DNA of 64,000 nucleotides, from assembly GCA_027625915.1 (NCBI GenBank), contig JANTQA010000020.1, positions 248,001 to 312,000 of the forward strand, read 5' to 3'. The first letter of the stretch is position 1. The number at the start of each line of letters is the position of its first letter. Source of the DNA: Anaeramoeba flamelloides (lineage: Eukaryota; Metamonada; Anaeramoebidae). The notes beneath the pieces are model-generated. The model made no database searches. It was not told where the DNA came from and saw nothing but the letters and a program-made list of their open reading frames with translations. The translations under genes and the position numbers were made by a program. This document shows positions 45,759 to 57,329 of the stretch, in pieces.

Positions 45759-47684
45759 CCTAATACAACAAACTTATAAATAAAAAAAAATGTTTTGTTA
45801 TTTTCTCTTTTTGAAATTCTGTCATTTCAATTATTTAAAAAAAAAGTAAAAATGAAACTGAATTTTTCCAACTCCTTTTAAATGGTTGATTGCTTCGATT
45901 GCTACTCTTTTTTTAATCCTTAGCAAAAAATTTTTATCAAAAAATTGATATTTTTTTTGATTTCAAAAAGTAAATTGATAAGATCCAAAAGCCAAAATAA
46001 ACCTTTTTATTTGCAATAATTTTTTTTTTGATAAAGTGATCTGATATTTTTAAAAACTTGAATTTTTCACTTTATGAATTTGAATTTTCTTTCCCAAAAA
46101 AAAAACCCAAAGTCCAATTTAAACAATTTCCTCCTATATTTTTAATTTGAAAAAGTTTTGATATTTTTTCACTAATTTTTAGCTTATTTTTTTCTGACCA
46201 GAAAAGAAAAGCTTAACCCAATACAAGAACATTTGGTAAACAATATCGAATATGTTAGGTGTGGTTGATCAGAAAAATATAGCAACATTTTTTATATTTT
46301 TTCTAATATTTTTGCATGAGAAAAATAACTCTAATATATTTTTTTTTACAAAGGTAATAAAGTAATTATTTACACAAGGGTACAGTTAAACCACTATATA
46401 ATAACATATTATTCAACTTTCAAAAAAAGAATTATCATTTTTAAAATAAGTTCTTTTTTTCCCTTGGAAATTTTCAGTCAAAAGATCCTAATCCTTTTTT
46501 GGTTATGATTTTTAGATCAAAATAGAAATTGAAAAATTTACAAAAAATATTTATTTTCAAGAAAATCTCACTTTTAATAATTTCTGAGAGTCTGAAGGAA
46601 CAAATAACCTTGAAAAAATAATCTTATTTTAAAAATATCAGAAAAAAAAAACAAATATTGAATCTTATAAGATCTAAAAAATTGATCCTTAAGTTTTTAT
46701 ATAAAGATTATTTAAAATTCTTGAGATTTAAAAAATTAGGTAATACCTCTATTCAAATACCCAGAGTTTCAACAAAATTTTATTATTAAAATCATTTATT
46801 TGATAATATTTATTATTTTTTTTTTATTATGTTTATAAATTTGAATTAGTTTTTTTTGTTTTAAAATCTTTAAAAAATTGAGATATAATAATAAAAGCTG
46901 ATTGGTACTTTAAATCGTTTGGTGTTATTACAAATCAACTCAAATCGAGATTGTGTTCTTAATTTTTGATTATTAATAATCAAATTAAAAAGTATTTCAT
47001 TAAGTTTTAAGTTGAAATTTACAAGGTTTTAAATAAATATTTTGACACTATTTTTAATTAAATAGAATGATGGTTTCTCTCATTTTTGTTGTTTAAAAGA
47101 ATGAAAAAATTGAATCGAAATTGGTAATGAATCAATAAAAAAGTCGATTATTTTAAGATGTTTAAAATAATTAATGTAATTTTTTTGAAATAAAGTAGAT
47201 TTTTTAAACTGTATTATTTTAGAACTTAATGGTTTTATTTTTAAAGTGTGTTTTTAGTACACTTCCTTTATAGATATTAAGATTTCTTAAATCTTCTCTA
47301 AAAGAAAATATTTTTTTTTAAATAATTCGAAAAAATGTTGGATTTTCAACTTTTAAAAAATAAGAAAAATGGAACTAACTTTGTAAAAACAATAATTCAG
47401 ATCTGAAAATAGTATTAAAAGTAATTTTGGCATTATAGAAATTGGATTTTTACATTTTTTTCAATTTAATAAGATATGTTAAATTTTTTGAATTTACTAT
47501 TCGAGTAACCCAAGTTTTTTAACGTGAACAGTCCAATAAACAATATTTCAATTAAATGCTGAAATGCTTGATGAAAAATCCATTTCTCCTGTTAAACATT
47601 AAAACTTGTTCAAAGATATTTTTAAGTTCAAAATTTAATCATTTTTTCTTTTTTTATTTTAAAAATATAACTCTTTAGTTTCTG
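45759..47684. other. 1.9 kb intergenic, no gene seen
   Basis: AT-rich between the small minus ORF and the plus-strand DIL gene; the two are divergent, so both promoters should lie here. No motif is evident. Confidence 0.4.
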
Positions 47685-50042
47685 ATGAGCGAGAAAAAAA
47701 ACCAAACACTTTTCGACGAGAACGAAAATGAAAATTTGACTCGGCTTGATCTGGACTTTTCAAAGCCATCATCCGATTCTTCACAACCTACAAGTGATTC
47801 TGATGAATTGTTTGGTGATACTAATGATGATGAAAGTAATAGTGATGATGGCAGTGATAGTGGTAGCGGTGGCGAAGATGATAATTATCAGGATGAAGAT
47901 GAGGGTGAAGAAGAAACTGTGGATGAAATAAAAAAAGAAAAAATGCAATTTCAAAAAGAAATTATTAAGAAAAATACTGGAAATGAAAAAAAACAAAATC
48001 AAGAAACAAAAAAAGAAGAATCAGGCACAGACAATGATCAGAAATCAAACTTAAATAGGATTTTGAATAATTTAGATAGTGAAAAAGGATTTAATAATAA
48101 CGGATTACCGATGAACGGGATCGGAGAAAGCATTTCATTAAAAAATTTTACAATGAACGATTTTCTTTTCAAGGATCCACTAACAATTAAATTAAATATG
48201 ATCGAGAAGGAAGAAAAAAAAAGATTAAGAAAAGGAATTCAGCCATTAAAAAAGAAAAAACAAAAAAATGAAAAAGAAACACACAAACAACAACAAGAAC
48301 AAGAACAAGAACAAGAAAAAGAAAAAGAAAAAGAAAAAGAATTGTCTGAAGAAAACAATTATTTGGAACAATTAAAGAATGAGATTGATGAATTAAATTT
48401 AAAGGAAAATGAAACATCAAAGCTTCTAGAACAGGAAATACAATTAGACTCGATTTTAGATCTCCAAAACGATATTGTTAAAACACAAAAAAAAAGCCTT
48501 GTTTATTTAACCCTTATGAATGAACATTTTGAAAACTTGTTTTTGGAGAAATTATTATTAAACCAATTATTTTTACAATCACAGCCAAGATATTTACCAA
48601 ACGGATCACCGAATTCTGCCTGCGTGCTGTTTAAAGCATTACTTAAGTGGGACACTTTCTTCCAAATTGAATACTTTAATAATCCAATATTCAATCTAGA
48701 TTATCAATTTAACAACTCGATCCAAATTGAGAAAACACAAACACAAGATTTAAATAATTTAAAGTCTCCAAACAAATTCCATTTCAGGCAAGATCTTGTC
48801 AATATTTTTGAAAACTTTTTTTTGGATACCATTGATCATTTTAAAGAAGATATGAAAAAAAGTATTTGGTTATTTTTAAATATTGTGACTTTAATTTCGC
48901 TTGTCGAAACTTTTAAATATGACAAATATTGTAAAGAAAAAAATTCTTCTTCCCAAGAAACAAAATTAAATGGCGGGACTAATAAGAATAACAAAAATTT
49001 ATTTAACAAATCACCAAATAAGGAAATTATTAATAATTTCATTCAAATCTTAAAAAAATTATTCAATAAATCATTTAAAATAATTTGTAATGAGCATTGT
49101 TTAAAATTGATTTTGCCTTATTTTTCCAAAGGATTTTTACCATTTTCAAAATCTAACACAAATGGGATTAACGATAAAGAGAAAGAGAAAGAGAAAGAGA
49201 AACAGAAACAGAAACAGAAAGAGAAAGAGAAAGAGAAAAAAAACCAAAAACAGAAGCAAAAAGATGAACAAAAGCAAGGAAAGAAAGATCAAGGAAAACA
49301 AAAAAATATTAAAGAAAGCGCCAAATCTGCTAGAATGATCGTTAAAAAAACTCTACACAATTTCAAATCTGAATTAATTCAGAAACAAATTCCACGTGAA
49401 ATTCAAAATTTAATGATCACAGAAATCTTAAGAGTCTTAGATTTAGAATTGGTTAACCACATGTTGCTGAATGGCGAATACTGTACTTCGGGCAATGGAT
49501 TTCAAATTAAAGATTTGCTATCGCAATTGGTTGGATGGTTAAAAAAAAAACACATAATAAAAACAATAAATGATAAATTTTTGAAAATCAAGCAAGTTGC
49601 TAATTGTTTAGTAATGAAAAATTCAATTATAGAAATGCTAAAAAATAATTCTGATGAATATAAAAATATTTGCCCAGATTTAAATATTTTGCAAATTGAA
49701 CGCATATTAACAAATTTTCAAAATGATGAATGGGACTCAATACCACTTTCACAAAAAAGCTTTAATAATTTGGCCATATCTGTCGAACAGATAATAGAAA
49801 ATAAAATTAATAAACAATCACCATCATTGTCGTCATCAAAAACAACAACAACAACGGAAACATCATCACCACAGTCGTCCTCACCCTTTTCCCATTTTGA
49901 AGAAAACCAGACAATACAATCCCCCTCTGATTTTGATTTTTCTTCAATTAAAACCAGTGGCTGGAATAAAGCAAAACCTTCAGAAATTTTAAAGAAAAAA
50001 AGTAAATTTGGGTTCCTTTTTAAAGATAAATTTCTTTTTTAA
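47685..50042 (+). CDS. DIL (dilute) domain protein without a myosin motor
   Basis: Single exon, 785 aa. Residues 1-100 are acidic and Ser/Asp-rich (SDDGSDSGSGGEDD). A KE/QE coiled-coil-like segment spans about 170-250. From about 268 the chain follows the globular tail of class V myosins: ENLFLEKLLLNQLFLQ, ACVLFKALLKWDTF, KKSIWLFLNIVTLISLVETF, then, after Lys-rich inserts near 425-445 and 495-545, the core ELVNHMLLNGEYCTSGNGFQ, IKDLLSQLVGWLKKK and LNILQIERILTNF (about 585-690). The ...CTSGNGFQI... segment corresponds to the C-S-x-G-x-Q-I signature. The C-terminus is Ser/Thr-rich. There is no motor or IQ motif, so it is more like an adaptor that binds cargo or small GTPases than a motor. The exact partner is unknown. 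Confidence 0.8.
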   Translation: MSEKKNQTLFDENENENLTRLDLDFSKPSSDSSQPTSDSDELFGDTNDDESNSDDGSDSGSGGEDDNYQDEDEGEEETVDEIKKEKMQFQKEIIKKNTGNEKKQNQETKKEESGTDNDQKSNLNRILNNLDSEKGFNNNGLPMNGIGESISLKNFTMNDFLFKDPLTIKLNMIEKEEKKRLRKGIQPLKKKKQKNEKETHKQQQEQEQEQEKEKEKEKELSEENNYLEQLKNEIDELNLKENETSKLLEQEIQLDSILDLQNDIVKTQKKSLVYLTLMNEHFENLFLEKLLLNQLFLQSQPRYLPNGSPNSACVLFKALLKWDTFFQIEYFNNPIFNLDYQFNNSIQIEKTQTQDLNNLKSPNKFHFRQDLVNIFENFFLDTIDHFKEDMKKSIWLFLNIVTLISLVETFKYDKYCKEKNSSSQETKLNGGTNKNNKNLFNKSPNKEIINNFIQILKKLFNKSFKIICNEHCLKLILPYFSKGFLPFSKSNTNGINDKEKEKEKEKQKQKQKEKEKEKKNQKQKQKDEQKQGKKDQGKQKNIKESAKSARMIVKKTLHNFKSELIQKQIPREIQNLMITEILRVLDLELVNHMLLNGEYCTSGNGFQIKDLLSQLVGWLKKKHIIKTINDKFLKIKQVANCLVMKNSIIEMLKNNSDEYKNICPDLNILQIERILTNFQNDEWDSIPLSQKSFNNLAISVEQIIENKINKQSPSLSSSKTTTTTETSSPQSSSPFSHFEENQTIQSPSDFDFSSIKTSGWNKAKPSEILKKKSKFGFLFKDKFLF

Positions 50043-51583
50043 AAAATTTTTATAATTTTTTTACTATTACTATTATTACTATTCCTATTATTCATATTAT
50101 TATGATTATTAATATTATCATTACCGCACCTTCTTTCTTTAAATATACTCAGCCCCATTCAAATAAAAATTTCATATTTTTATATTTCAATCTATTTTAT
50201 TAAATATCGAATATTATTTTTTTTACAAATTACAATATATTTTAAGTAATATTAAAACTTGAAATATTATAAAGTTTTTACTATAACAAAATTAAATAAT
50301 TTAATATCACCGTTAAATAAGTATTTCAACAGGTTTTAGGTAATTCACATTAAGAATTATGTCTCTACAACTATAATTCAAAATATTATTTATTTTTATT
50401 TTAATTCGTTTTTTAAGAAAGAAACAAGTTGAAAAAAAAAGACCCATGAAAATACCACTAAATATTAATACATTTACGATAATGTGATACCTTTTCAAAT
50501 ATAAATCATTAACAACAAATAATTTTATTGTCAACATTTTTTCATTGAAAGTTCATTAAAAAAAAAATCTATATGCTTATTTCAAAAATTTTGATTTGCT
50601 TTTTTCTTGATTTTGATGATTTATGTTTCGGGTCTTTTTTCAAAAAAAGTTTTTTTGATTATTTTTTGGATATTATTTATTAATTTTGAAAAGAAAAGCC
50701 ACAGCTTTTGATTAGTTTCAATTAGTAGAAACTTCTTATTGATGATTGATACAAAAAATTAACAAAAGATATTTTTATTAATTTTTTTATTTTTTCATTT
50801 TGAGAATTTATTAAAAGTGATTAGAAAAGTAATAAAATAATTCTTTTCTATTATGTACGAAATGCTTTAGTCATTTTTTTTTTAATCCAATAATTTTCTA
50901 TTGACTAATATATTTTTTAAAAAAATGTTATAAAAATTGAAAAGAAGAAACAAAAATTAAGTGAAAAGTAGCCTCTTGATGTTTTAATTGATGATATTAA
51001 AGAAAATTTTGATCCTGGCTTTATCAAATGATTTAAACATACAAGGAATAATAAAAAAAAAGCTATTGAAGGAATCATGAAAAAAAAAGAAAAAAAAATA
51101 GTATGGAAAGTGGGAAGAACAAAAGGAAAAAATAGATCCTTTAATAAAGAAAAAATTTTTTCTAGATTTTTCTTTATTTACCAATTGAGTTTGATTATTT
51201 ATAAGTTTTGTACAGTTAGCTATGAATCAACAGAATATTATAAATTCTATCTTCTTGGGTGTTTTGCATAATCTATCACTATTCAAACACAACTAATGTA
51301 AAATATTAGTTCTTGTAAAAAGGAATATCCCACATACCCTTGAAATCTTAAGAACTTGGGCATGTTCTGAACAAAAATTTTAATAACTTTATAATATTCT
51401 TTTTAAAATGTTTAATGGTTTTAATCAATACGTATAAAAGTATTTCTGATAATCAGCACTCTTTGGAACAATAATAATCGGTATTTTTGTTATTTTTTAA
51501 AATTTCAGAATTTTATGTTTTCATAATAATCAAAAAGTTAATTGTGAAAAAGATTTAATAATCCGTTATTATTGAATATTATA
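50043..51583. other. Intergenic, no gene seen
   Basis: It opens with a TTA/CTA-rich trinucleotide tract (50058-50124) after the DIL stop codon. Short frames near 50313-50537 and 50984-51271 overlap on both strands and are not supported. Confidence 0.4.
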
Positions 51584-51778
51584 GACAATTTCAAATTTAA
51601 GTCACATATTTTCAACGAAATTTAAGGCAAAAAAAAATCTTAAATTAAGGTACAAAATTTTAATTTTTTTATTTTAAAAATTATTTTACTAGAATTTGAA
51701 TTTTGTGCCTTAATTTGGGATTTTTATTGTGCCTTAATTTCCATTTAAAGTTTGCCTTAAAAGTGGAACTGACTATAA
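51584..51778. mobile_element. Family A palindromic MITE, copy A2
   Basis: Left arm AACGAAATTTAAGGC and AATTAAGGTACAAAATTT. Right arm TTTGTGCCTTAATTTGGGAT and CCTTAAAAGTGGAACTGACT. About 190 bp and foldable end to end. Confidence 0.75.
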
Positions 51779-51845
51779 AGAATATATTTTTTCGATATAT
51801 AATTCCCTGTGAGTATAAATATTTGAAATATTTTATGTTATTGAT

Positions 51846-52046
51846 ATAGCCAGTTCCACCTTTAAGATATAAACTTCCAACAAAAATTAAGGTAGAAAAA
51901 AAAATATCAAATTAAAACTCATTTTTGGATATAAGTAGAATCATTTGTATTAAAAAAGAAATACCAAATAGTCTACCTTAATTTGTGATTTTGTTTTCCT
52001 TAAATTTTTTTTGGGGTTAGTACCTTAAAATCAAAACCAACTGTAT
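51846..52046. mobile_element. Family A palindromic MITE, copy A3
   Basis: Left arm CCAGTTCCACCTTTAAGATA, right arm CCTTAAAATCAAAACCAACTG. It lies only about 70 bp from copy A2 and is more diverged. Confidence 0.65.
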
Positions 52047-52309
52047 ATTTTAAAAAAAATCCTAATATTTCATATTGTTAAAGTAGTATATGGCTTTGAA
52101 TGTTTTTAATTAAGATTTTAAGTTGATCACAGATTTTCTAATTTAAAACGAGAATGAGAAAAAAATTTGTAACAATGTGATTGGGAAAAGATATTGTAAG
52201 TTAAAAACACAAAAAAAAGTAATCTAAATTTTAGAGAAAAAAACGCAAATGTAAAAATAATAAAAAGTTTACAATTTAAAAAAAATGTGAATATTATTAA
52301 TTTCCCAAT

Positions 52310-52690
52310 GAGGTAAAATTGAAATTATTTATATTTTTGAAGAGTTTCTTGATTGTTTACAACTATGTGATACTTGTTAATGGTTTTCAATGGCTCTGAT
52401 TAAAAAGTTTAAAGATTATTTTGTGATTAGTAGTTTTTAATTACTTAAATTGTAGAAAAATCAAAATGTTGAAATCATCAATACTAAACACTTTTTAAAA
52501 ATTTGTTTAAAAACAATTTTAACCACAAAGAGTTAAGTTAAAAATTTTTACCCTTTATAACAATTCAAAAGTCTAATTGGAGTCTTAATTATTTTTTTTA
52601 AAAAAATTCTTGACAAAATCTTCTAGCATACCATCCAAACCATCCAAACCATCCAAACCACCCAAAATACCTTAACCAGCCAGAAAAGGG
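52310..52690 (+). repeat. Dispersed repeat family R, copy 2
   Basis: It matches window positions 1-372 read on the other strand. It ends with a short tandem tract of 9-mers (CCATCCAAA repeated three to four times) just before GGTATTTTGGGTGG on the complement. The other boundary is soft. Confidence 0.7.
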
Positions 52691-52724
52691 GAGTTTTAAA
52701 CTACCCATTACCACTATCTCAATA

Positions 52725-53254
52725 TAAACTGAATTCTAAAAATTTGTACATAGTTTAAACTGTGGAAAAAACATCAATACTGCACTTTAAATTCAATTTG
52801 GAAAGAATTTTGCCTTTACAAACTATTTCATTTTTTGTCTTTTTTTTTTGTTTTCATTTCCTTTTTTCAAGTTACTCAATCTCTTTGGTTAGATCTGAAA
52901 TATTTTTTCAATGTTTGATATAAGGTCAGTGTTGAGTTTTTTAAAGAGAAAAATCATATACAACTGGTGGTCGGTGTATTATCATTTAATTGATTAACAA
53001 TGTTTGGTGAAATTTCAACAAATTTAGCAATTCATTTTTTGTTCAGCTCGTTTCATTATTTTGGACACACTAATTTTTATTTTTGAGTTTTATATTTTTT
53101 TCTTTTATTTGGATGAAAATGATTACTTATTAAAACATTAATACTGGGTAACCTAAATGTTGTTTATATTAAATTTGGAAAAATACAATAAATTGAGTTT
53201 TTTTTTTACTTATTTTTGATTTTGGGCGTGTTCAAATTTTTGGAGTGGGATTTA
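52725..53254 (-). mobile_element. Family H mariner-like MITE, copy H1
   Basis: Left end TAAACTGAATTCTAAAAATT, right end TTTTTGGAGTGGGATTTA. It is the inverted counterpart of 56194-56726, sharing TTCAATTTGGAAAGAATTTT, CATTTCCTTTTTTC, TTTAATTGATTAACAATG and GTTTCATTATTTTGGACACA. No intact frame. Confidence 0.75.
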
Positions 53255-53807
53255 TTTCAATCGAATTGACTATTTTATCAAAAAATGAGAATTTGAAAAA
53301 ATTTTAAAATGAATAATTGTACCAATTTTATTATCACATTGAAGATAATTTTTTACACACTATTTGACATTCTCTCTTTATATATCTTTGAAAGATTCTT
53401 ATATTTATAACATATATTTTCAGAGTATTATTTTTAAAAAAAATATTAAAACAGTTATTGTTTTTTTTATTTCAAGTATATATATATATATTGTTTTCTT
53501 CCAATCTTTCAAAAATTAAAAATAAAAAAAAAAAAAAAAAAAGAGGTTTTAATTCATAAAACAGAATAACAATGAAAAAATCATATGAATAATTGCTTTT
53601 AAAGAAAAAAATAATTATAATTTTTTTTATAAAAATTATTTGGTTTATAATTACAAATTGTTTTATTGTTCTATTTATAATAATATTTTTATAATTAATA
53701 AAGAAATATTATCCGTTGAGTTTAACTTCAAGCTTTCAAACAAGAAAAAATCTTAATCACGCCATAAAGAAATTAAATTCAAAAAAAAGAGGCTGGGCTG
53801 ATAAAAT
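53255..53807. other. 3' flank of the G-alpha gene
   Basis: AT-rich, with a short TA microsatellite near 53478 and an A run near 53525-53541. No gene seen. Confidence 0.35.
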
Positions 53808-54669
53808 TTATATAAATTCAAAGATTTTTATAAATTCTTTGGTAACTATTTCTTTAACACTATAAAATATAAAATTTATCTTTTTTTAAATAAAAATTAA
53901 GGATATAGTTGAAAAAAAGAAGGAGGTAATGAATGAGAGGAAAAGAAAGAGAAAGAAAAGAATGGTTAATAATTAATTGTATATTAAATGTAAATACAAA
54001 AAAAAAAAAAAATAAAATAAAAAATAATAATAATAATTCCATACATTTTCAGTATTTGTTTCACAACTTTGGCGAATATAAATTTTACGTTTTGAATTTT
54101 TGGAAGGTTTTTCAAATTTTTTTGTGATAAACAAAAGCGCCTTTTCATAATCAAGGCCTCCTTTGTAATCTGTGAAACACACATTTAAATTGTATTTTAT
54201 AATTTTTTGTGTAAATAAATCCATCTTGTTTAATAACAGAATGCAATTTGTGTGTCTAAAATATTCATTATTTACAATTTTTGTAAACAATTTTAATGAT
54301 TCTTGTAATCTATTGACACCCTCATCCTCAAATAAATTTTGGTTATATTCATTTATTGCCACTATATAAATTATAATAAAACTTCTTCAAATTGATGAAT
54401 CCATTTTATTCTCTCATTTCTTTGACCACCTACATCAATAATTCTATTAATAATTAATTAATTTGATCAGATACATTTTTTAAATTTTTTTATTTTTGTT
54501 TTATTAATTAAATTTATTCATCACAATTCAATTAAATTTATGTTTTTATTAATAAATTGTTATTTTAAATCTTATTAGTTGAGTACAATCATAATATTTT
54601 CGAAAAAAAAAAATAAAAATCTTATATTTAAATAGAAACACCTTGTCAGTTAAATGTGTCCTATCCTAA

Positions 54670-54671
<2 letters not shown>

Positions 54672-54711
<40 letters not shown>
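54672..54711. repeat. (AT)n microsatellite
   Basis: About 20 AT units in an uninterrupted run, inside the large G-alpha intron. Confidence 0.95.
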
Positions 54712-54712
<1 letters not shown>

Positions 54713-55089
54713 CTATAAACGCAAATCAGGAAAGGTTTCCAAAATTTTGAATTTTTGTTAAATCTGAATTGATTTTTTCAATTTTTCCTACTTTTTATTT
54801 TTATCCTTTTTATTGTTCCATTTTTTTTTTTCTTTTTTCATTTTTTGAGATGCCCAATTAATACTTAAATAAAAGAGAGTCAACCTTTTTAAACAATACT
54901 AATTTTTTAAGGTAAGCAATGCTTCGAACCAGTTAAAGTCATTAGTGTCCTTTCTATTACAATACTCATAGAGAATTTAACTGTATAAAAAAAAGTTTAG
55001 TATTGGTCAGCCAAAGGGGAACAAAAAAAAATACTCTTAATATGTTTTGAGAAAATAGTTTTAATTTTTAGAATATTTTATCTAAATCT

Positions 55090-55480
55090 TAACCCTATTC
55101 AAAATGTAAGTAAAGTTGATAATGTAGTAAAGATGTGAGCCACTCCCAAAAAAGCATGGTAAAATGATTTTAAAATATCTTGATGTAAACTAAATCCGAC
55201 TTAAACTATTCAAATATCTCAAATTGTTATTTATCATTTATTGATTCTTAATAACAATTCAATTTTTTTTATTAGTATTGCATTACATAAATAAAAGATG
55301 TAAAAGTTTCAGATTACAATTTTATATGATACTCTTTAGGGGTAAAAATTGGTGATTTATTTCTTTTAATTTTTTTTTTTCGATGTATTAATTGATCATA
55401 TTTTTCATCCGAAGGAAATACCCAAAAAAAATGATCAATATTTTTTATTATTTCTTCTGTTCATATTTTAAACATAAATT
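55090..55480 (-). repeat. Family G diverged repeat, copy 2
   Basis: Patchy resemblance to 23400-23760 (AATAAAAGATGTAAAA, GATACTCTTTAGGGGTAAAA, TTGGTGATT). Boundaries are uncertain. Confidence 0.3.
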
Positions 55481-55609
55481 GGAAAATTTAATTCCGACCT
55501 AACTAATAGATAAGCTAACATATTATTATTATTTTACAAAATTATTGGTAAAAAGGTCCTTTAAAAGTTGAAAATTTCTAAAATTTCGAAATAAGAATTA
55601 AGAAATTAG

Positions 55610-55745
55610 GGAAGCGACACAGAGTATCTAAAGTCCAGTCAAGTGCTGTACAGTGTCTTAGAGTACTTTCAAGTACCTAGATTTTCCAGAGTTCAAAAGA
55701 ATAGAGTAAAATCTTAGATTTGTTTTTTTTTTTTATTTTTTATTT
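55610..55745. repeat. Family D palindromic-module repeat, copy D3
   Basis: It carries AGTGCTGTACAGTGTC, AGTACCTAGATTTTCC and half of the AATAGAGTAAAATCTTAGAT hairpin. It abuts the 3' end of the LINE at 55747. Confidence 0.6.
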
Positions 55746-55746
55746 T

Positions 55747-57325
55747 TGAAGAGAGAAAATTGCTTTTCTCCTGTGTGCCCTAATTTCTAAACTTTTTTTT
55801 AGAAATTTTGTTAAAGAATCACAAATTTTATTATCACTTACTAATGATAATATATATGATGAATTCTTTTTTATTAATAATATCTCCGATATTATTAATT
55901 TTTTATTTTTCAAAAAATTCAGATATCCAGATTTTTCGATTTATTTTATAGGCCGGACAGTCCCATAAAAAATGATCGAAATCTTCAATGATATCAATAT
56001 TTAACTTTTTCTTTACATAAATCACAATTTTTATTTTTATTTTTACTTGTTACATAAGAGTACCTATTTAAACAATTAGTAAAATTTCGAAATTTTAGAA
56101 TTGTTTTTGAAGCTTTCCAGTTTAAATATTTTTGTTGTTTGAAATTGCAATTTTGTTGTTTTATAATATTTAGATATTGTTGAACTTTCCAACTAAACCC
56201 CATTCCAAAAATTTGGACACACCTAAAATCAAAAATATGCAAAAAAAAACCCAATTTATTGTATTTTTCCAAACCTAATATAAAACAACATTTAAATTGC
56301 TCAGTATTAATGTTTTACTAAGTAATCATTTTAATCCAAATAAAAGAAAAAAATATAAAACTCAAAAATAAAAATAGGTGTGTCCAAAATTATGAAACGA
56401 GCGGAACAAAAAATGTATTCGTAAATTTGTTGAAATTTTAGCAACAATTGTTGATCGATCAAATGATAAGATATCATCAACTAGAATGTATGTTATTTTC
56501 CAATTTAACAAACTCAACACTAACCTTCTATCAACCATTGAAAAAAATTCTCAGATCTAATGAAACAGATTACGTAACTGGCAAAAAAGGAAATGAAAAC
56601 AAAACAAAAAAGACAAAAAATGAAATAGTTTGTAAAATCAAAATTCTTTCCAAATTGAATTTAAAGTGCAGTAATGATGTTCTTTCAACTGTTTAAACTG
56701 TGTCCAAAATTTTGGAATCTAGTTTAGGTGAATTTTCCAATTCGGTTAATCGAAAAACTTTTAATTCTAAATCTAATAATTTTAATCCCTTAGTGTGCCA
56801 ATTAATATTTTCATTTTTCAATTTTCGAAAATTTAGTATTGTTTTTAATTTTTTTTAAATTTAAGAAATCTAATTTTTCTATCAATTTATATTTTCTTCG
56901 GTATACTTTTAATCTAGCGAGATCAATTTTTGCTTCAGTTTTATAAATTAATCTAGGTGAATGGATATTAATTTGTAAGAAATTTGTGACTGATTTATTG
57001 ATAAATCTATCAATTCTTTCAAAATCATTTTGTTTCAAGTCAAATATTTCAAGACCATAATAAAGTTGACTTAAAATGAGAGCTTTGAAAGAAGTTATTT
57101 TGACTCCATTGTTGAGTTTATTTTGTTGAAACAATCGATTAAGTGTTTCCAAGGACTTTTCTACTTTTTTGAAATTATATTCAAGATGTGTGTTTTTTTT
57201 CTAACCAAATCCCAAGATAAAAAATATCTTTTAATTCTTTTTTATATTTGGTTTTTTTATTATGTGGGTTCATCCCGAATCTTTTTATTATTTCAAAAAT
57301 CCTTTCTAAATTAATTTTTAGAGAG
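55747..57325 (-). mobile_element. Decayed LINE (non-LTR retrotransposon), 5'-truncated, copy 1
   Basis: On the minus strand the C-terminal part of a reverse transcriptase-type ORF can be followed in pieces. It shows IIKRFGMNPHNKKTK, LKDIFYLGIWLEKKHTS, ITSFKALILSQLYYGLEIFD and SPRLIYKTEAKIDLARLK. After a 533-bp MITE interruption it continues with YLNWKASKTILKF, the zinc-knuckle-like CDLCKEK followed by DHFLWDCPAYKINRK, and an ending RRKAIFSLQK before a stop and an A-rich tail. The RT active-site region and everything 5' of it are missing. At least three frame breaks are visible. It lies in the 3.6 kb intron of the G-alpha gene, between D modules on both sides. The related copy 2 is at 62365. 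Confidence 0.8.
56194..56726 (+). mobile_element. Family H mariner-like MITE, copy H2, inside the LINE
   Basis: Left end TAAACCCCATTCCAAAAATT plus TGGACACACC, right end GTGTCCAAAATTTTGGAATC followed by TAGTTTA. 533 bp including TA at both ends. It splits the LINE ORF between GLKLLDLELK and the following SWKVQQYLN. The interior encodes a broken peptide NKKCIRKFVEIL similar to the one in family C. Confidence 0.85.
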
Positions 57326-57329
57326 ATTA

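Noticed and set aside
54360-54384. A tiny 21-bp GT-AG intron that could explain the G-alpha frame slip
   Set aside because: Removing it gives an immediate out-of-frame stop and deletes the conserved IIxxVA strand.
56448-56696. 82-codon plus frame
   Set aside because: Interior of the family H MITE; a decayed relic, not a gene.
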